A stretch of 45,021 nucleotides of DNA from Xanthomonas euvesicatoria pv. euvesicatoria. Lineage in GTDB: Bacteria; Pseudomonadota; Gammaproteobacteria; Xanthomonadales; Xanthomonadaceae. The stretch spans positions 1-45,021 of the forward strand of contig NZ_JAJIUJ010000121.1 in assembly GCF_020880415.1 (NCBI RefSeq), read 5' to 3'. Below the pieces are notes generated by a model. It searched no databases. It was given only the letters and a program-made list of their open reading frames with translations, and had not been told where the DNA came from. The position numbers were made by a program, and so were the translations under genes. Shown here one piece after another: positions 24,893-34,200 of this stretch (position 1 is its first letter; each line of letters begins with the position of its first letter).

Positions 24893-26349
24893 CGTGCAGC
24901 CGTGGTGGTGTTGCGCCCGGCGTCGGCATCCCAACCGCCGCCCAGCGCCAGAAACAGCTGGATCTGGTCCTGCGACACCTGCGCCTGTGCGTTGGCCAGG
25001 GTCATCTCGGCGCTGGCCAGGGTGCGCTCGGCGTCCAGGCTGGACAGGTACGGCGTGCGTCCGCCCTGATACAGGCGCCGGTTTTGCGCCGACGCCAGCT
25101 CGGCCTGTTGCTGCGCCTGTTCCAGCAGATGCAGGCGGTCCAGGTCCTGCGCATAGCGCGACAAGCTGGTCTGCACCTCGCGCAAGGCCTGCAGCACGGT
25201 GTTGTCGAACTGCGCCAGCGCCGCGTCGGCGCCGGCTTCGGTGGCGCGCACCCGCGCACGCGCACCGCTGGAGGGCAGCGTCCAGGAAATCAGCGGGCCC
25301 AACGACCACGCATGCGTGGCCGGCTCGCCGAAATCCGCCAGCAGGCCGGTGGCACCGATCGAGCCGCCCAGACGGATATCCGGATACAGCTCGGCGGTGG
25401 CCACGCCGATGCGCGCGGTGGCGGCGGCGAGCCGGCGCTCGGCCTGGCGCACGTCCGGGCGGCGCGCCAGCAGCGCGCGGCCATCGCCGATCGGGATCGG
25501 CTGTTGCACTGCAGGCGCGTGCGCGCAGCTGTCCACGCCGGGCGGCAACTCGCCGGGCGTCTTGCCGAGCAGCGCGGCCAATTGGTAACCGGCGGCCTGG
25601 CGGCGTGCGCGCAACGGCGGCAGCGCCGCTTCCAGCATCGCCACCTGTGCGGTGGCGCGCGCCAGATCGGGCGGCGTGCCGCGACCGGCCGCGATCAGGC
25701 GCTGGGTGATCTGGCGGCTGTGTTGCTGCAACTGCAGCGAATGCTCGGCCACCTGCAGCTCATGGTTGGCGTGGCAAATCTCCACGTAGCTGCCGGCCAC
25801 CTGCGCGGCCACGCTGACGCGCGCCAGATCGATCGCCGCCTGCGCCACCTGGGTGTCGGCATGCGCGGCTTCGGCGCCGCGTTGCAGCTTGCCGAACAGA
25901 TCGAACTGGTACGACACGCCGAACTTGCCATCGGCCAGGTTGAATACCGGCAGCTTTTCTTCCTGCAAAAATGCTTCGGCCGAGACCTGCGCGCGGCTGA
26001 CACCGGCTTCCACGTCGTAATCGAACCCGCCGGCATCCATGGCCTGTTCGTACACCGCGGCAGCGCGGCGCAGGTTGGCACCGGCGACCTTCAATTCGAC
26101 GTTGTCGCGCAGGGCCTGCTCGATCAGGCCATCCAGCATCGGGTCCTGATACAGCGCCCACCAGCGCGCCGGCAGCGCGGCGCCGGGCTGCACCTGCGCG
26201 TTGCCGGTGTCCAGGAACGCGGCATTGGCGGCCGGGCGCTGGTAGGCCGACTCGGCCGGCACCGCGTAGTTCGGGCCGACCGTGCTGCAGGCACTGAGCA
26301 TGCTCAGCAGTGCGGCCACTCCCAGCGGACGCAACATCGCGCGGTTCAT
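24889..26349 (-). CDS. NodT-type outer-membrane efflux lipoprotein
   Basis: 486 residues with a lipoprotein signal (LSMLSAC, Cys21) and the NodT/RND outer-membrane factor start STVGPNY. Coiled helical repeats (VELKVAGANLRRAAAVYEQA; TEAGADAALAQFDNTVLQAL) match the TolC-like alpha-barrel. It overlaps both neighbours: its ATG region with the HlyD stop (26346-26349) and its stop with the FUSC start. It provides the outer-membrane channel. AaeAB of E. coli borrows TolC, whereas here a dedicated channel is encoded. Confidence 0.9.
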   Translation of the reverse strand: MNRAMLRPLGVAALLSMLSACSTVGPNYAVPAESAYQRPAANAAFLDTGNAQVQPGAALPARWWALYQDPMLDGLIEQALRDNVELKVAGANLRRAAAVYEQAMDAGGFDYDVEAGVSRAQVSAEAFLQEEKLPVFNLADGKFGVSYQFDLFGKLQRGAEAAHADTQVAQAAIDLARVSVAAQVAGSYVEICHANHELQVAEHSLQLQQHSRQITQRLIAAGRGTPPDLARATAQVAMLEAALPPLRARRQAAGYQLAALLGKTPGELPPGVDSCAHAPAVQQPIPIGDGRALLARRPDVRQAERRLAAATARIGVATAELYPDIRLGGSIGATGLLADFGEPATHAWSLGPLISWTLPSSGARARVRATEAGADAALAQFDNTVLQALREVQTSLSRYAQDLDRLHLLEQAQQQAELASAQNRRLYQGGRTPYLSSLDAERTLASAEMTLANAQAQVSQDQIQLFLALGGGWDADAGRNTTTAAR

Positions 26350-27269
26350 GGCGCCGCCTTGGCCTGCACATGGGCAGGCGCGGTCGCCGGGGTTGGGTGC
26401 GCTGTGTCGGGCAGAATGCTCACCGTGGCAGTGCGCCCTGCGATCAACTGCACATGCGCAGGCACGCGATCCAGCACGATGCGCACCGGGATGCGTTGCG
26501 CCAGCCGGACCCAGTCGAACGCCGGCGTGACATTGGGCAATGCGCCGGCGCTACCGCTGCGGTAGCGGTCTTCGATCCCGGCGGCGATGCTCTGCACATG
26601 CCCCTGCAGCGTGACCGGCTCGCCCATCAGCTGCACGTCCACGCGCTGGCCGGGGTGCACGCCCTGCAGGCGGGTTTCTTCGAAGTAGCCATCGACGCGG
26701 AACGAGCCGGTGTCCAGCACCGCCACCACCGGACGCCCGGCGTTGACGTAGTCGCCCACCCGCACGGTGCGGTCGCTGACGCGACCGTCGGCCGGGCTTC
26801 GCACCTGGGTGCGTTCCAGGTTGAGCTGGGCCAGATCCACCGCCGATTGCGCGGTGGCCACTGCGGCCTGCGCCTTCTGTACGTTGGAGCGGCGCACTTC
26901 GGCATCTTCGGCGGCGACCAGATCCTGCAGGCTGCGGTCGCGCGCGATCTCGCGGCGCAACTGGGTCAGCGTAGCCTGGCGTTCGGCCAGCGCGGCGCGC
27001 GCCTGTTCCAGCGCGATCGCATAGCGCGCGCGGTCCACCACGAACAGCAATTGCCCGCGCGTCACCGGTTGGTTGTCGGCCACGGCGACCGATTCCACCA
27101 ACCCGGAGACGTCCGGCGCCACCTGCACCACATCGGCGCCCACGTGCGCATCGCGCGTCCACGGCGCCTGCATGTAATAACGCCACAGGTGCTGCAACAC
27201 CCACGCGGCCAGCACCACCATCGCCAGGGTCAGCAGTGCCGGCCCCGCGGTCTTGATCAGCTTTTTCAC
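26346..27269 (-). CDS. HlyD/AaeA-family periplasmic adaptor
   Basis: 307 residues from GTG at 27269, which overlaps the DUF1656 stop (GTGA). An N-terminal anchor (LIKTAGPALLTLAMVVLAAW) is followed by the lipoyl half-motif WTRDAHVGADVVQVAPDVSG, a long hairpin (RARYAIALEQARAALAERQA) and the barrel segment RTQVRSPADGRVSDRTVRVG, typical of EmrA/AaeA membrane-fusion proteins. It bridges the FUSC pump and the NodT channel. The open frame continues upstream, but without family sequence. Confidence 0.9.
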   Translation of the reverse strand: MKKLIKTAGPALLTLAMVVLAAWVLQHLWRYYMQAPWTRDAHVGADVVQVAPDVSGLVESVAVADNQPVTRGQLLFVVDRARYAIALEQARAALAERQATLTQLRREIARDRSLQDLVAAEDAEVRRSNVQKAQAAVATAQSAVDLAQLNLERTQVRSPADGRVSDRTVRVGDYVNAGRPVVAVLDTGSFRVDGYFEETRLQGVHPGQRVDVQLMGEPVTLQGHVQSIAAGIEDRYRSGSAGALPNVTPAFDWVRLAQRIPVRIVLDRVPAHVQLIAGRTATVSILPDTAHPTPATAPAHVQAKAAP

Positions 27270-27475
27270 GATTGCATCCAACGGGTAAGGAAGAACAGGC
27301 CGCCCAGCAGTGCGATGTACAACGCCAGGTTGAACAGCGCCGGGTGCCAGATGTAGCGGTAGGCGCCAGCGCGGGTCAGCAGCGCGGCGATGCTGCTGTT
27401 GAGCAGGTAGGCCAGCGTCATCAACGCCAGCAAGGTGGGTACGAACACACCGTAGAGACTGAATTCGCCGTACAT
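27266..27475 (-). CDS. DUF1656 (AaeX-like) small inner-membrane protein
   Basis: 69 residues starting MYGEFSLYGVFVPTLLALM; the ATG at 27475 has AGGA about 10 bases upstream. Two membrane helices and the YGEFSLYGVFVP start are characteristic of DUF1656/AaeX. It is the first gene of the four-gene pump operon, as aaeX is in aaeXAB. Its precise function is unknown. Confidence 0.9.
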   Translation of the reverse strand: MYGEFSLYGVFVPTLLALMTLAYLLNSSIAALLTRAGAYRYIWHPALFNLALYIALLGGLFFLTRWMQS

Positions 27476-27572
27476 CGGGCACATCCTGGAAAAAGAACCA
27501 CAGCGCCCGGCGCAGCGCGCCGGGGCATCGGAAAGGGCACAACGGGCGTCGCGCGCGACGCCGACAGCCGAC

Positions 27573-28025
27573 TCAGTCGGCCTGGCTCAGCCGCGCATGC
27601 GCCTGCGCGATCTGCTCCCACAAGGTCAGCACCACCTGCACGTCGGCGTCGCTGAGTGCGCCCAACACCGGCGCACGCAGTGCATCCAGGCGGATCTCGA
27701 TCTGGCCGACCAGTGCCTGGCCTGCATCGGTGAGCCACAGCTGGTTGGCGCGGCGGTCGCTGCTGTCGGCCTCGCGGCGCAGCAGGCCCTGCGCGGCCAA
27801 CTTGTCCAGCAAACGCACCAACGAGGGGCCTTCCATGCCCAGTTGCTGGGCCAGCGCCACCTGGCGGATGCCGCCGCCGGAGCGCCCGATCATCAGCAAT
27901 GGTCCGGTGCAGGCGCTGGACAGGTCGAACTCGGCAAACGCCTGATCGGCCAAGCGTTGCCACTGACGGGCAGCCACCAGCAGGCCGGAACTGAGCTGGG
28001 CGCGTGGAGAAAGAGCAGGTTTCAT
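27573..28025 (-). CDS. MarR-family regulator of the efflux operon
   Basis: 150 residues with the MarR winged-helix layout: VALAQQLGMEGPSLVRLLDK as the recognition region and EADSSDRRANQLWLTDAG as the wing (the DRR motif is conserved). It is transcribed in the same direction as the pump genes with an 88-bp gap. The upstream spacer holds two small inverted repeats, likely its operator. MarR proteins of such operons usually release DNA on binding phenolic ligands such as salicylate or hydroxybenzoates; that is inferred here. Confidence 0.88.
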   Translation of the reverse strand: MKPALSPRAQLSSGLLVAARQWQRLADQAFAEFDLSSACTGPLLMIGRSGGGIRQVALAQQLGMEGPSLVRLLDKLAAQGLLRREADSSDRRANQLWLTDAGQALVGQIEIRLDALRAPVLGALSDADVQVVLTLWEQIAQAHARLSQAD

Positions 28026-28029
28026 AATA

Positions 28030-28058
28030 GATAGGATGCTATCAATTCATAAATGAAT
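28030..28058. promoter_or_regulatory. Likely MarR operator
   Basis: Two inverted repeats just upstream of the MarR start: GATAG-N4-CTATC (28030-28043) and ATTCAT-AA-ATGAAT (28045-28058). Both arms are perfect. The position immediately before the MarR start codon suits autorepression. The spacer to folE is also within reach, so folE could be affected. Confidence 0.6.
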
Positions 28059-28155
28059 CAATAGTCACTGAACATTTGCAAGCTGGCGCAACCGCCACTG
28101 GGGCGGCCGGGCCGTCCTCGGGTACCATGCACGCCCCCTTTGGGTGCACCTGCGC

Positions 28156-28758
28156 ATGAGCCAGTCCAACCAGCCCGATTCCTCCGTCACCCAGACCCAG
28201 GCCGAAGAGGCCGTGCGCACCCTGTTGCGCTGGGCGGGCGAAGATCCCACGCGCGAGGGCCTGCTGGACACCCCGCGCCGGGTGGCTGAAGCCTACGGCG
28301 ACTGGTTCAGCGGCTATCGCGAAGAACCGCGCGAATACCTGGAACGCACCTTCGAGGAAGTGGCCGGCTACGACGAGTTGATCGTGCTGCGCGACATTTC
28401 CTACGAAAGCCATTGCGAGCACCACATGGCGCCGATCATCGGCAAGGTGCACGTGGGCTATCTGCCGCGTGGCAAGGTCGTCGGCATCAGCAAGCTGGCC
28501 CGCGTGGTGGAAAGCTACGCGCGCCGCTTCCAGGTGCAGGAAAAGATGACCGCGCAGATCGCCCAATGCATCCAGGACGTGCTGCAGCCGCTTGGCGTGG
28601 GCGTGGTGGTGGAAGGCGCGCACGAGTGCATGACCACCCGCGGCATCCACAAGCGCGGCGTCAGCATGGTGACCTCCAAGATGCTGGGCACCTTCCGCGA
28701 AGATGCGCGCACCCGCGCCGAATTCCTGCAGTTCATCGAAGTGGGCGGCAAGCGTTGA
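28156..28758 (+). CDS. folE: GTP cyclohydrolase I
   Basis: 200 residues starting MSQSNQPDSSVTQTQAEEAV. The enzyme converts GTP to 7,8-dihydroneopterin triphosphate, the first step of folate synthesis. Zinc ligands are visible: Cys87 and His90 in SHCEHH and Cys158 in HECMTTRGI. The core PTREGLLDTPRRVAEAY and the C-terminal RTRAEFLQFI are standard. Length fits the family. It precedes the JetA gene by only 19 bases, so the condensin-like genes may be read from the folE promoter. Confidence 0.97.
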   Translation: MSQSNQPDSSVTQTQAEEAVRTLLRWAGEDPTREGLLDTPRRVAEAYGDWFSGYREEPREYLERTFEEVAGYDELIVLRDISYESHCEHHMAPIIGKVHVGYLPRGKVVGISKLARVVESYARRFQVQEKMTAQIAQCIQDVLQPLGVGVVVEGAHECMTTRGIHKRGVSMVTSKMLGTFREDARTRAEFLQFIEVGGKR

Positions 28759-28777
28759 GGCAGTCGCGGCAGCGCCC

Positions 28778-30247
28778 ATGAAGCACCAGGCACGTATCGC
28801 CGGTTATCGGCAACTGCGCGAGCAGCCGGTATGGAAACTGCTCGCCGCCGACCACGCACCCGAGCTGATCGGCCTGCTGCAGACGGTGCTGATGGATGGC
28901 GAACGCCGCCTGCCTTCGGCCGTGTTGCACGAACGTTTGCAGCGCCAGCTCGACGCCTTGCGCGCCGACGAGCTCTCGCGCGAACTGCCGCGCACCGCAC
29001 AGGCATATCTGGCGCATTGGTTGGCACAGGGCTGGCTGGAACGCCGCCTGCCTGAAGGCGCAGCCGAAGAAGAATACGAACTCTCGCGTGCCGCGACCCA
29101 GGCCATCCGCTTCATCGCCGGCCTGCGCGAAAGCAGCAGCAGCGCCACCGAAAGCCGCCTGTCGCTGGTGATCCAGCAACTGGTGCAGCTGGCCGGACAG
29201 ACCGAGGCCGATCCAGAGCTCCGGCTGGCCGCGCTGCGCGATGAACGTGCGCGCATCGATGCCGAAATCGAACGCGTGGCCTCCGGCCGCGTGGCGGCGC
29301 TGGACGGCAAACGCGCGCTGGAACGCGCGCGCGACCTGATCCATCTCTCTGACGAGCTGGCCGAAGATTTCCACCGCGTGCGCGACGACTTCGAGCAGCT
29401 CAACCGCCAATTCCGTGAGCGCATCATCGACGACGAAGGCGCGCGCGGCGACGTGCTCGAACAATTGTTCAACGGCGTGGATGTGATTGCAGACAGCGAG
29501 GCCGGGCGCACCTTCGAGGCGTTCTGGAGTCTGCTCAACGACACCCAGCAAAGCAGCCAGCTCGACCAGGCGCTGGATGCGCTGCTTGCCCGTGGGTTTG
29601 CCCGCAAGCTTGATCGCCGCGAACGCGCCTTCTTGCGCGGGCTGACCGGCACGCTGCTGGAACGCGGCGGCGAGGTGCACACGGTGATGCAGCATTTCGC
29701 ACGCAGCCTGCGCGGGTTCGTGCAAAGCCGTGGGTATCTGGAACAGCGCCGGCTCAATCAATTGCTCAAGCAGGCCCAGGGCGAAGCCTTGCAATTGCGC
29801 GACAGCCTGCACGCCACCACCGCCACCGGCTATACGCAGGCACTCAGCAGCAGCCGCCTGCGCTCGCTGTCGCAATGGCGGCTGCACGATCCACGGCTCA
29901 CCCAGGTCGATGGACGCGTGCAGGCCGCCGACGCGGCCGAGATCTCGCTGGACAGCGTGGGCGATCTGGTCGCGCAATCGGAGATCGATGTACGCAGCCT
30001 GCGCAACGACCTGCATGAGCTGCTCGGCCAACGCCCGCGGCTGACCATCGGCGACGCCTTGCAACAACGCCCGTCCGTGCAGGGCCTGGGCAGCGTGATC
30101 GGATACCTGTCGCTGGGCACGCGCCACGGCATGGTGATCGAAGGACAGATGGAAACGGTGCAATGGGAAGGCAGCGACGGCGCCGTGCGGCGCGCGCGCA
30201 TTCCCTTGGTGTGGTTTACCCGGGAGAAACGCAATGAACTGGTCTGA
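28778..30247 (+). CDS. jetA: JetA/MksF-like kleisin subunit (DUF3375)
   Basis: 489 residues starting MKHQARIAGYRQLREQPVWK. The pattern (N-terminal winged-helix, then LSLVIQQLVQLAGQTEADPE, the DRRERAFLRGLTGTLLERGG segment and a C-terminal LVWFTRE) matches DUF3375, which in Wadjet/MksBEF complexes is the kleisin-like JetA/MksF that bridges the SMC heads. It overlaps the JetB gene by 14 bases. Wadjet sets recognise and cut circular plasmid DNA by loop extrusion, while nuclease-free MksBEF sets act in chromosome organisation. Which applies here depends on JetD, absent nearby. Confidence 0.85.
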   Translation: MKHQARIAGYRQLREQPVWKLLAADHAPELIGLLQTVLMDGERRLPSAVLHERLQRQLDALRADELSRELPRTAQAYLAHWLAQGWLERRLPEGAAEEEYELSRAATQAIRFIAGLRESSSSATESRLSLVIQQLVQLAGQTEADPELRLAALRDERARIDAEIERVASGRVAALDGKRALERARDLIHLSDELAEDFHRVRDDFEQLNRQFRERIIDDEGARGDVLEQLFNGVDVIADSEAGRTFEAFWSLLNDTQQSSQLDQALDALLARGFARKLDRRERAFLRGLTGTLLERGGEVHTVMQHFARSLRGFVQSRGYLEQRRLNQLLKQAQGEALQLRDSLHATTATGYTQALSSSRLRSLSQWRLHDPRLTQVDGRVQAADAAEISLDSVGDLVAQSEIDVRSLRNDLHELLGQRPRLTIGDALQQRPSVQGLGSVIGYLSLGTRHGMVIEGQMETVQWEGSDGAVRRARIPLVWFTREKRNELV

Positions 30248-30935
30248 GGACGCCGGCCCGGACGCCGACGAGAGCACCGCGGTGTCGGCCATCGACGACC
30301 GCATGCCGATGACGCAAGCCTCCAGTGCCGAGCCGCGCGGCGAGCTGTTTTTAGGCGACACCGGCACGCTGCCGTTCGACGCGCGGCGTGCGCTGTGCCA
30401 GTTGCTGGCAGGGCCCAGCATCGATGCGCAACGGCACGGTGCGCTGTGGCCGGCGTTGTTGCGCAACGAGGTGGCGATCCGCCAGGTGCTGTGCGAGCTG
30501 TTTCTGGAGCTGGTGCTCGACCGCGAGGGCGGGGTGGCCTTCACCCGCCAGGCCGACACCGCCGAGCTCGAATCGCCCACCTTGCTGCGCAGCGCGCCGC
30601 TGACGTTCATCGAGTCGGTGTTGCTGCTGTTCCTGCGCCAGCAACTGGCCGAGGCCGATACGCGCGGCGAGCGTGCGGTGGTGGACGAAGCGCAGTTGGT
30701 GGAGGCGTTGTCGGTCTACGAGAAGAACGTGTCCACCGATCGGGCGGGCTTCGCGCGGCGGGTGATGACGGCCATCGGCAAGATGCGCGACAACCAGTTG
30801 CTGTCGCGTTTGCGCGGCAGCGAGGAGCGCTATGAAGTCTCGCCGGTGCTGAAGCTGTTGTTCTCGGCAGAGGATGTGCAGGCCTTGGTGGTCGCGTATC
30901 GCGGTTTGCGGGAAGGGGATGTAGCTGCTGAGTAA
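30234..30935 (+). CDS. jetB: JetB/MksE-like subunit (DUF4194)
   Basis: 233 residues. Residues 80-225 match DUF4194: LLRNEVAIRQVLCELFLELV, then LDREGGVAFTRQADTAE, LLLFLRQQLAEADTRGERAV and RVMTAIGKMRDNQLLSRLRG, a winged-helix accessory subunit (JetB/MksE). An acidic, probably unstructured N-terminus of about 35 residues precedes it. Its start lies inside the end of jetA, implying coupled translation. A repeat-bearing gap of 273 bases separates it from jetC. Confidence 0.85.
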   Translation: MNWSEDAGPDADESTAVSAIDDRMPMTQASSAEPRGELFLGDTGTLPFDARRALCQLLAGPSIDAQRHGALWPALLRNEVAIRQVLCELFLELVLDREGGVAFTRQADTAELESPTLLRSAPLTFIESVLLLFLRQQLAEADTRGERAVVDEAQLVEALSVYEKNVSTDRAGFARRVMTAIGKMRDNQLLSRLRGSEERYEVSPVLKLLFSAEDVQALVVAYRGLREGDVAAE

Positions 30936-30938
30936 TTT

Positions 30939-31031
30939 TCCTTCTCCCGCGCCGGCGCGCCGGCTTCCGTTCTCGCGTCGGGACATTGTCCTCCTTCATC
31001 GGGAAGAAGCTGCCCGCAGGGCGGATGAGGG
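30939..31031. repeat. REP-like intergenic repeat, copy B (between jetB and jetC)
   Basis: CCTTCTCCCG, a GCGCCGGCGCGCCGG stretch, GGACATTGTCC and GAAGAAGCTGCCCGCAGGGCGGATGAG. It has the same order of words as copy A. It starts four bases after the jetB stop, inside what would otherwise be a continuous operon. Confidence 0.65.
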
Positions 31032-31197
31032 CACGTTGTGGCGTGGTGCTTGGGAGCATGTCGTATGTGTTGCATCTACTGCGACGGCAGTTATAGGAAT
31101 CGCAGCATCAACAGCAACAGCGCCGCAGCAACACACCACACAGCAGCGCGGCACCATGCGTCATCCGGTTTTTCGCGTTCCACGTCGTCCCGTTTTG

Positions 31198-31212
31198 ATG
31201 AGTGAGCTATGA
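31198..31212 (+). promoter_or_regulatory. Four-codon leader overlapping the jetC start
   Basis: ATG at 31198, three codons and TGA (31210-31212) that overlaps the jetC ATG (31209-31211). Such an arrangement can couple reinitiation to the downstream start. There is no strong ribosome site in front of either ATG, so this is only suggestive. Confidence 0.25.
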
Positions 31213-34200
31213 ATTCCCAGTCCAATCTGTCGCCAGCGCAACCAGGTGCCTCCTTGTTTGCCGAGACGCTCGCCGAGCAACGTGCGCAGCAGTTCCGCAT
31301 GCGGCGCTTGCAGGTGCACAACTGGGGCACCTTCAACGGGCTGACCGAAGTGCCGATCGCGGAGAAGGGCTTCCTGTTCGTCGGGCGTTCGGGCTCGGGC
31401 AAGTCCACCTTGCTGGATGCGATGTCGGCACTGCTGACGCCGCCGAGCATCGTCGACTTCAACGCCGCCGCGCGCGAAGCCGAGCGCAGTGGGCGCGATC
31501 GGAGTCTGGTGTCGTATGTGCGCGGTGCGTGGGCCGATCAGCAGGACAGCGCGTCCGGCGAAATCGCTACCCAATACCTGCGCAAGGGCGCCACCTGGAC
31601 CGCGCTGGTGCTGGAATACGCAAATGCGCACGGCGAGGCGGTGAGCCTGATCCGCTTGTTCTGGATCGCCGGCAGCGGTAACGCGGCGGCCGATGTGCGG
31701 CGTCACTACATGGTCGCGCCACGCCGTTTCGACGTGGCGACCGAGCTGGATGGCTTCGATCTTGACCTGCGCAAGCTCAAGGCGCGATTGGGTGAGGACG
31801 TTGCGCATTTCGACGGCTTCGCCGGCTACGCCGAACGTTTCCGGCACGCGCTGGGCATCGGCAACGAGATGGCGCTGCGGCTGTTGCACAAGACCCAGTC
31901 GGCCAAGAACCTGGGCGATCTCAATGCGTTTCTGCGCGGCTTCATGCTGGACGAGCCGCGTACCTTCGAAGCGGCCGACCGGCTGGTGGAAGATTTTGCC
32001 GAACTCGATGGCGCGCACCATGCGGTGGTCACCGCCCGGCGCCAGGTGGAAACCCTGACCCCTGCGCGCGAGCACCACGCGGCGCTGATGGCGCTGCGCC
32101 ACAGCGTCGGCGAGTTGCGCGAGCTGCAGCTGGGCGTGGACAGCTACCGCGAGCAGCAGCGGCTGGCCTTGCTGGAGGAGCGGCTGCAGGAGCTCGACAA
32201 CCAGGACCGTGGACTGGCCGGCGAAGAAGGCCAGCGCCGCGAATCGCTGGATAACCACGAACAAAAACTGGTCGGCCTGGAGCGCGAACAGCGCGCCGCC
32301 GGTGGCGAGCAGATCGAGGAACTGGAACGCGAACGCGCACGCGTCGAGCGCGAGCGCGACGAACGCCTGCGCCGCCGTGCACAGATCGAACAGGCCTGCC
32401 GCCAGCTCGGCACCGCCCTGGCGGCCGGCGCCAGTGGCTTTGCCGCACAGATCGCGCATGCGCAGACCGTGCTGGATAACGGCAAGCACGACGCCAGCGC
32501 GCTGGATGAGGCCATCGCCGAACGCATGGGTGCGCGGCGCGACGACGAGCGCCGGTTTGCCGAAATCCGTGCCGAACTGGAGGCGCTGAAGCGCGCGCCA
32601 TCGAGCATGCCCGCACCGATGCAGGCCCTGCGCGCGCGCTTTTGCGAAGACACCGGCATTGCCGAGGCCGCGCTGCCGTTCGTTGGCGAGCTGGTGCAGG
32701 TGCGCGAGGACCAGACGGCCTGGCGCGGTGCGATCGAGCGTGTGCTGCACGGCTTTGCGCAATCGCTGCTGGTGGACGAGCGGCATTACGCGCAGGTCAG
32801 CGAATGGGTCAACCGCACCCATATCGGTACGCGTCTGGTGTACTTCCGTGTGCGCCGCAACGACGAGCTGCATTCGCGGCGGGTCGATCCCGGCGCGCTG
32901 CCCGGCAAGCTGCAGCTGCGCGAGCACGCCTTTACCGAATGGCTGCGCAACGAACTGACCCGTCGCTTCGACTACGCGTGCGTGGACAATGCCGCAGCAT
33001 TGCGCAACGCCGACCGCGCGATCACCCGCGAGGGCCAGGTCAAGCATCCTGGCGATCGCTATGAGAAGGACGACCGCCACGCGGTCAACGATCGCAAGCG
33101 TTGGCTGCTCGGTCACGACAACCGCGACAAGCTCAAGGTGTTCGAGCGCGAAGCGCAGGCGCTGGCCCAGCGCATCGCCAGCTGCGATGCCGATGTGGCA
33201 GCGCTGCGCAAGCAGCGTGAGCAGGACCAGGAACGCCAACTCGCTGCGCACACCTTGGTGGAGCGCGACTGGGACGAAATCGATGTCGGCCCCAAGCTGC
33301 AGCGCCTGAGCGATATCGACGAACAGTTGGTGCAGCTGCGCGAAGGCAACAGCGGCCTGCGCGCGCTCGGGCAGGCCATCGACACTGCACGGACCCTGCG
33401 CGACCAGGCCAAGCGCACCTATGAAGATGTGCGGCTGGAGCGCGCGCAACTGGCGCGCGAACGCGTGCGGCTCGAACAGCAGCACGCGGCCTGCGCGGGC
33501 CGCGCCGGTTCCGCCACGCTCACGCCCACCCAGTTGCAGGGCTTGCGGGAACGGCTTGCCGCATTGACGCCGCTGTCGCTGGACAATCTGGAAGCGCATT
33601 TCCGCGTGGTCGAACGTGGCCTGGCCGAGCAGTTGGCCGACAGCCAGGGCCGCGACAGCCGGCTCAGCGCGCAGTTGCTGGAATGCTTCCGCAAGTATTG
33701 CCAGCAGTGGCCCGAAGACAGCGGCGATTTCACCGTGAGCCTTGCCAGCGCCGACGATTTCCTCGCGCGTCTGGACCGGCTGGAAAGCGATGGCCTGCCG
33801 CGTCACGAGCATCGTTTCTTCGACCTGTTGCAGACCCAGAGCAAGAACAACCTGCTGGCCTTGCAGCGTTACACCGCCGAAGCCCACAAGGGCATCAAGC
33901 AGCGCATGGACGAGGTCAACGCCAGCCTGGAGCAGGTGCCGTTCAATCGCGACACCGTGCTGACCATCGAGGTCGGCGACCGTCGCCTGGCCGAGGTGCA
34001 GGAATTCCAGCAGCAGTTGCGCGCGGTGCTGTCGCATCAACAGACCGAAGACCGCGCCCTGGCCGAAGCGCAGTTTTCCACCTTGCGTGCGCTGGTGGCG
34101 CGCCTGGGCGCGCAGGAACCGGAGGCACGCCGCTGGCGCGAACAGGTGCTGGATGTGCGCCTGCATGTGGAGTTCATCGGTGTGGAACTGGACGCGCAGA

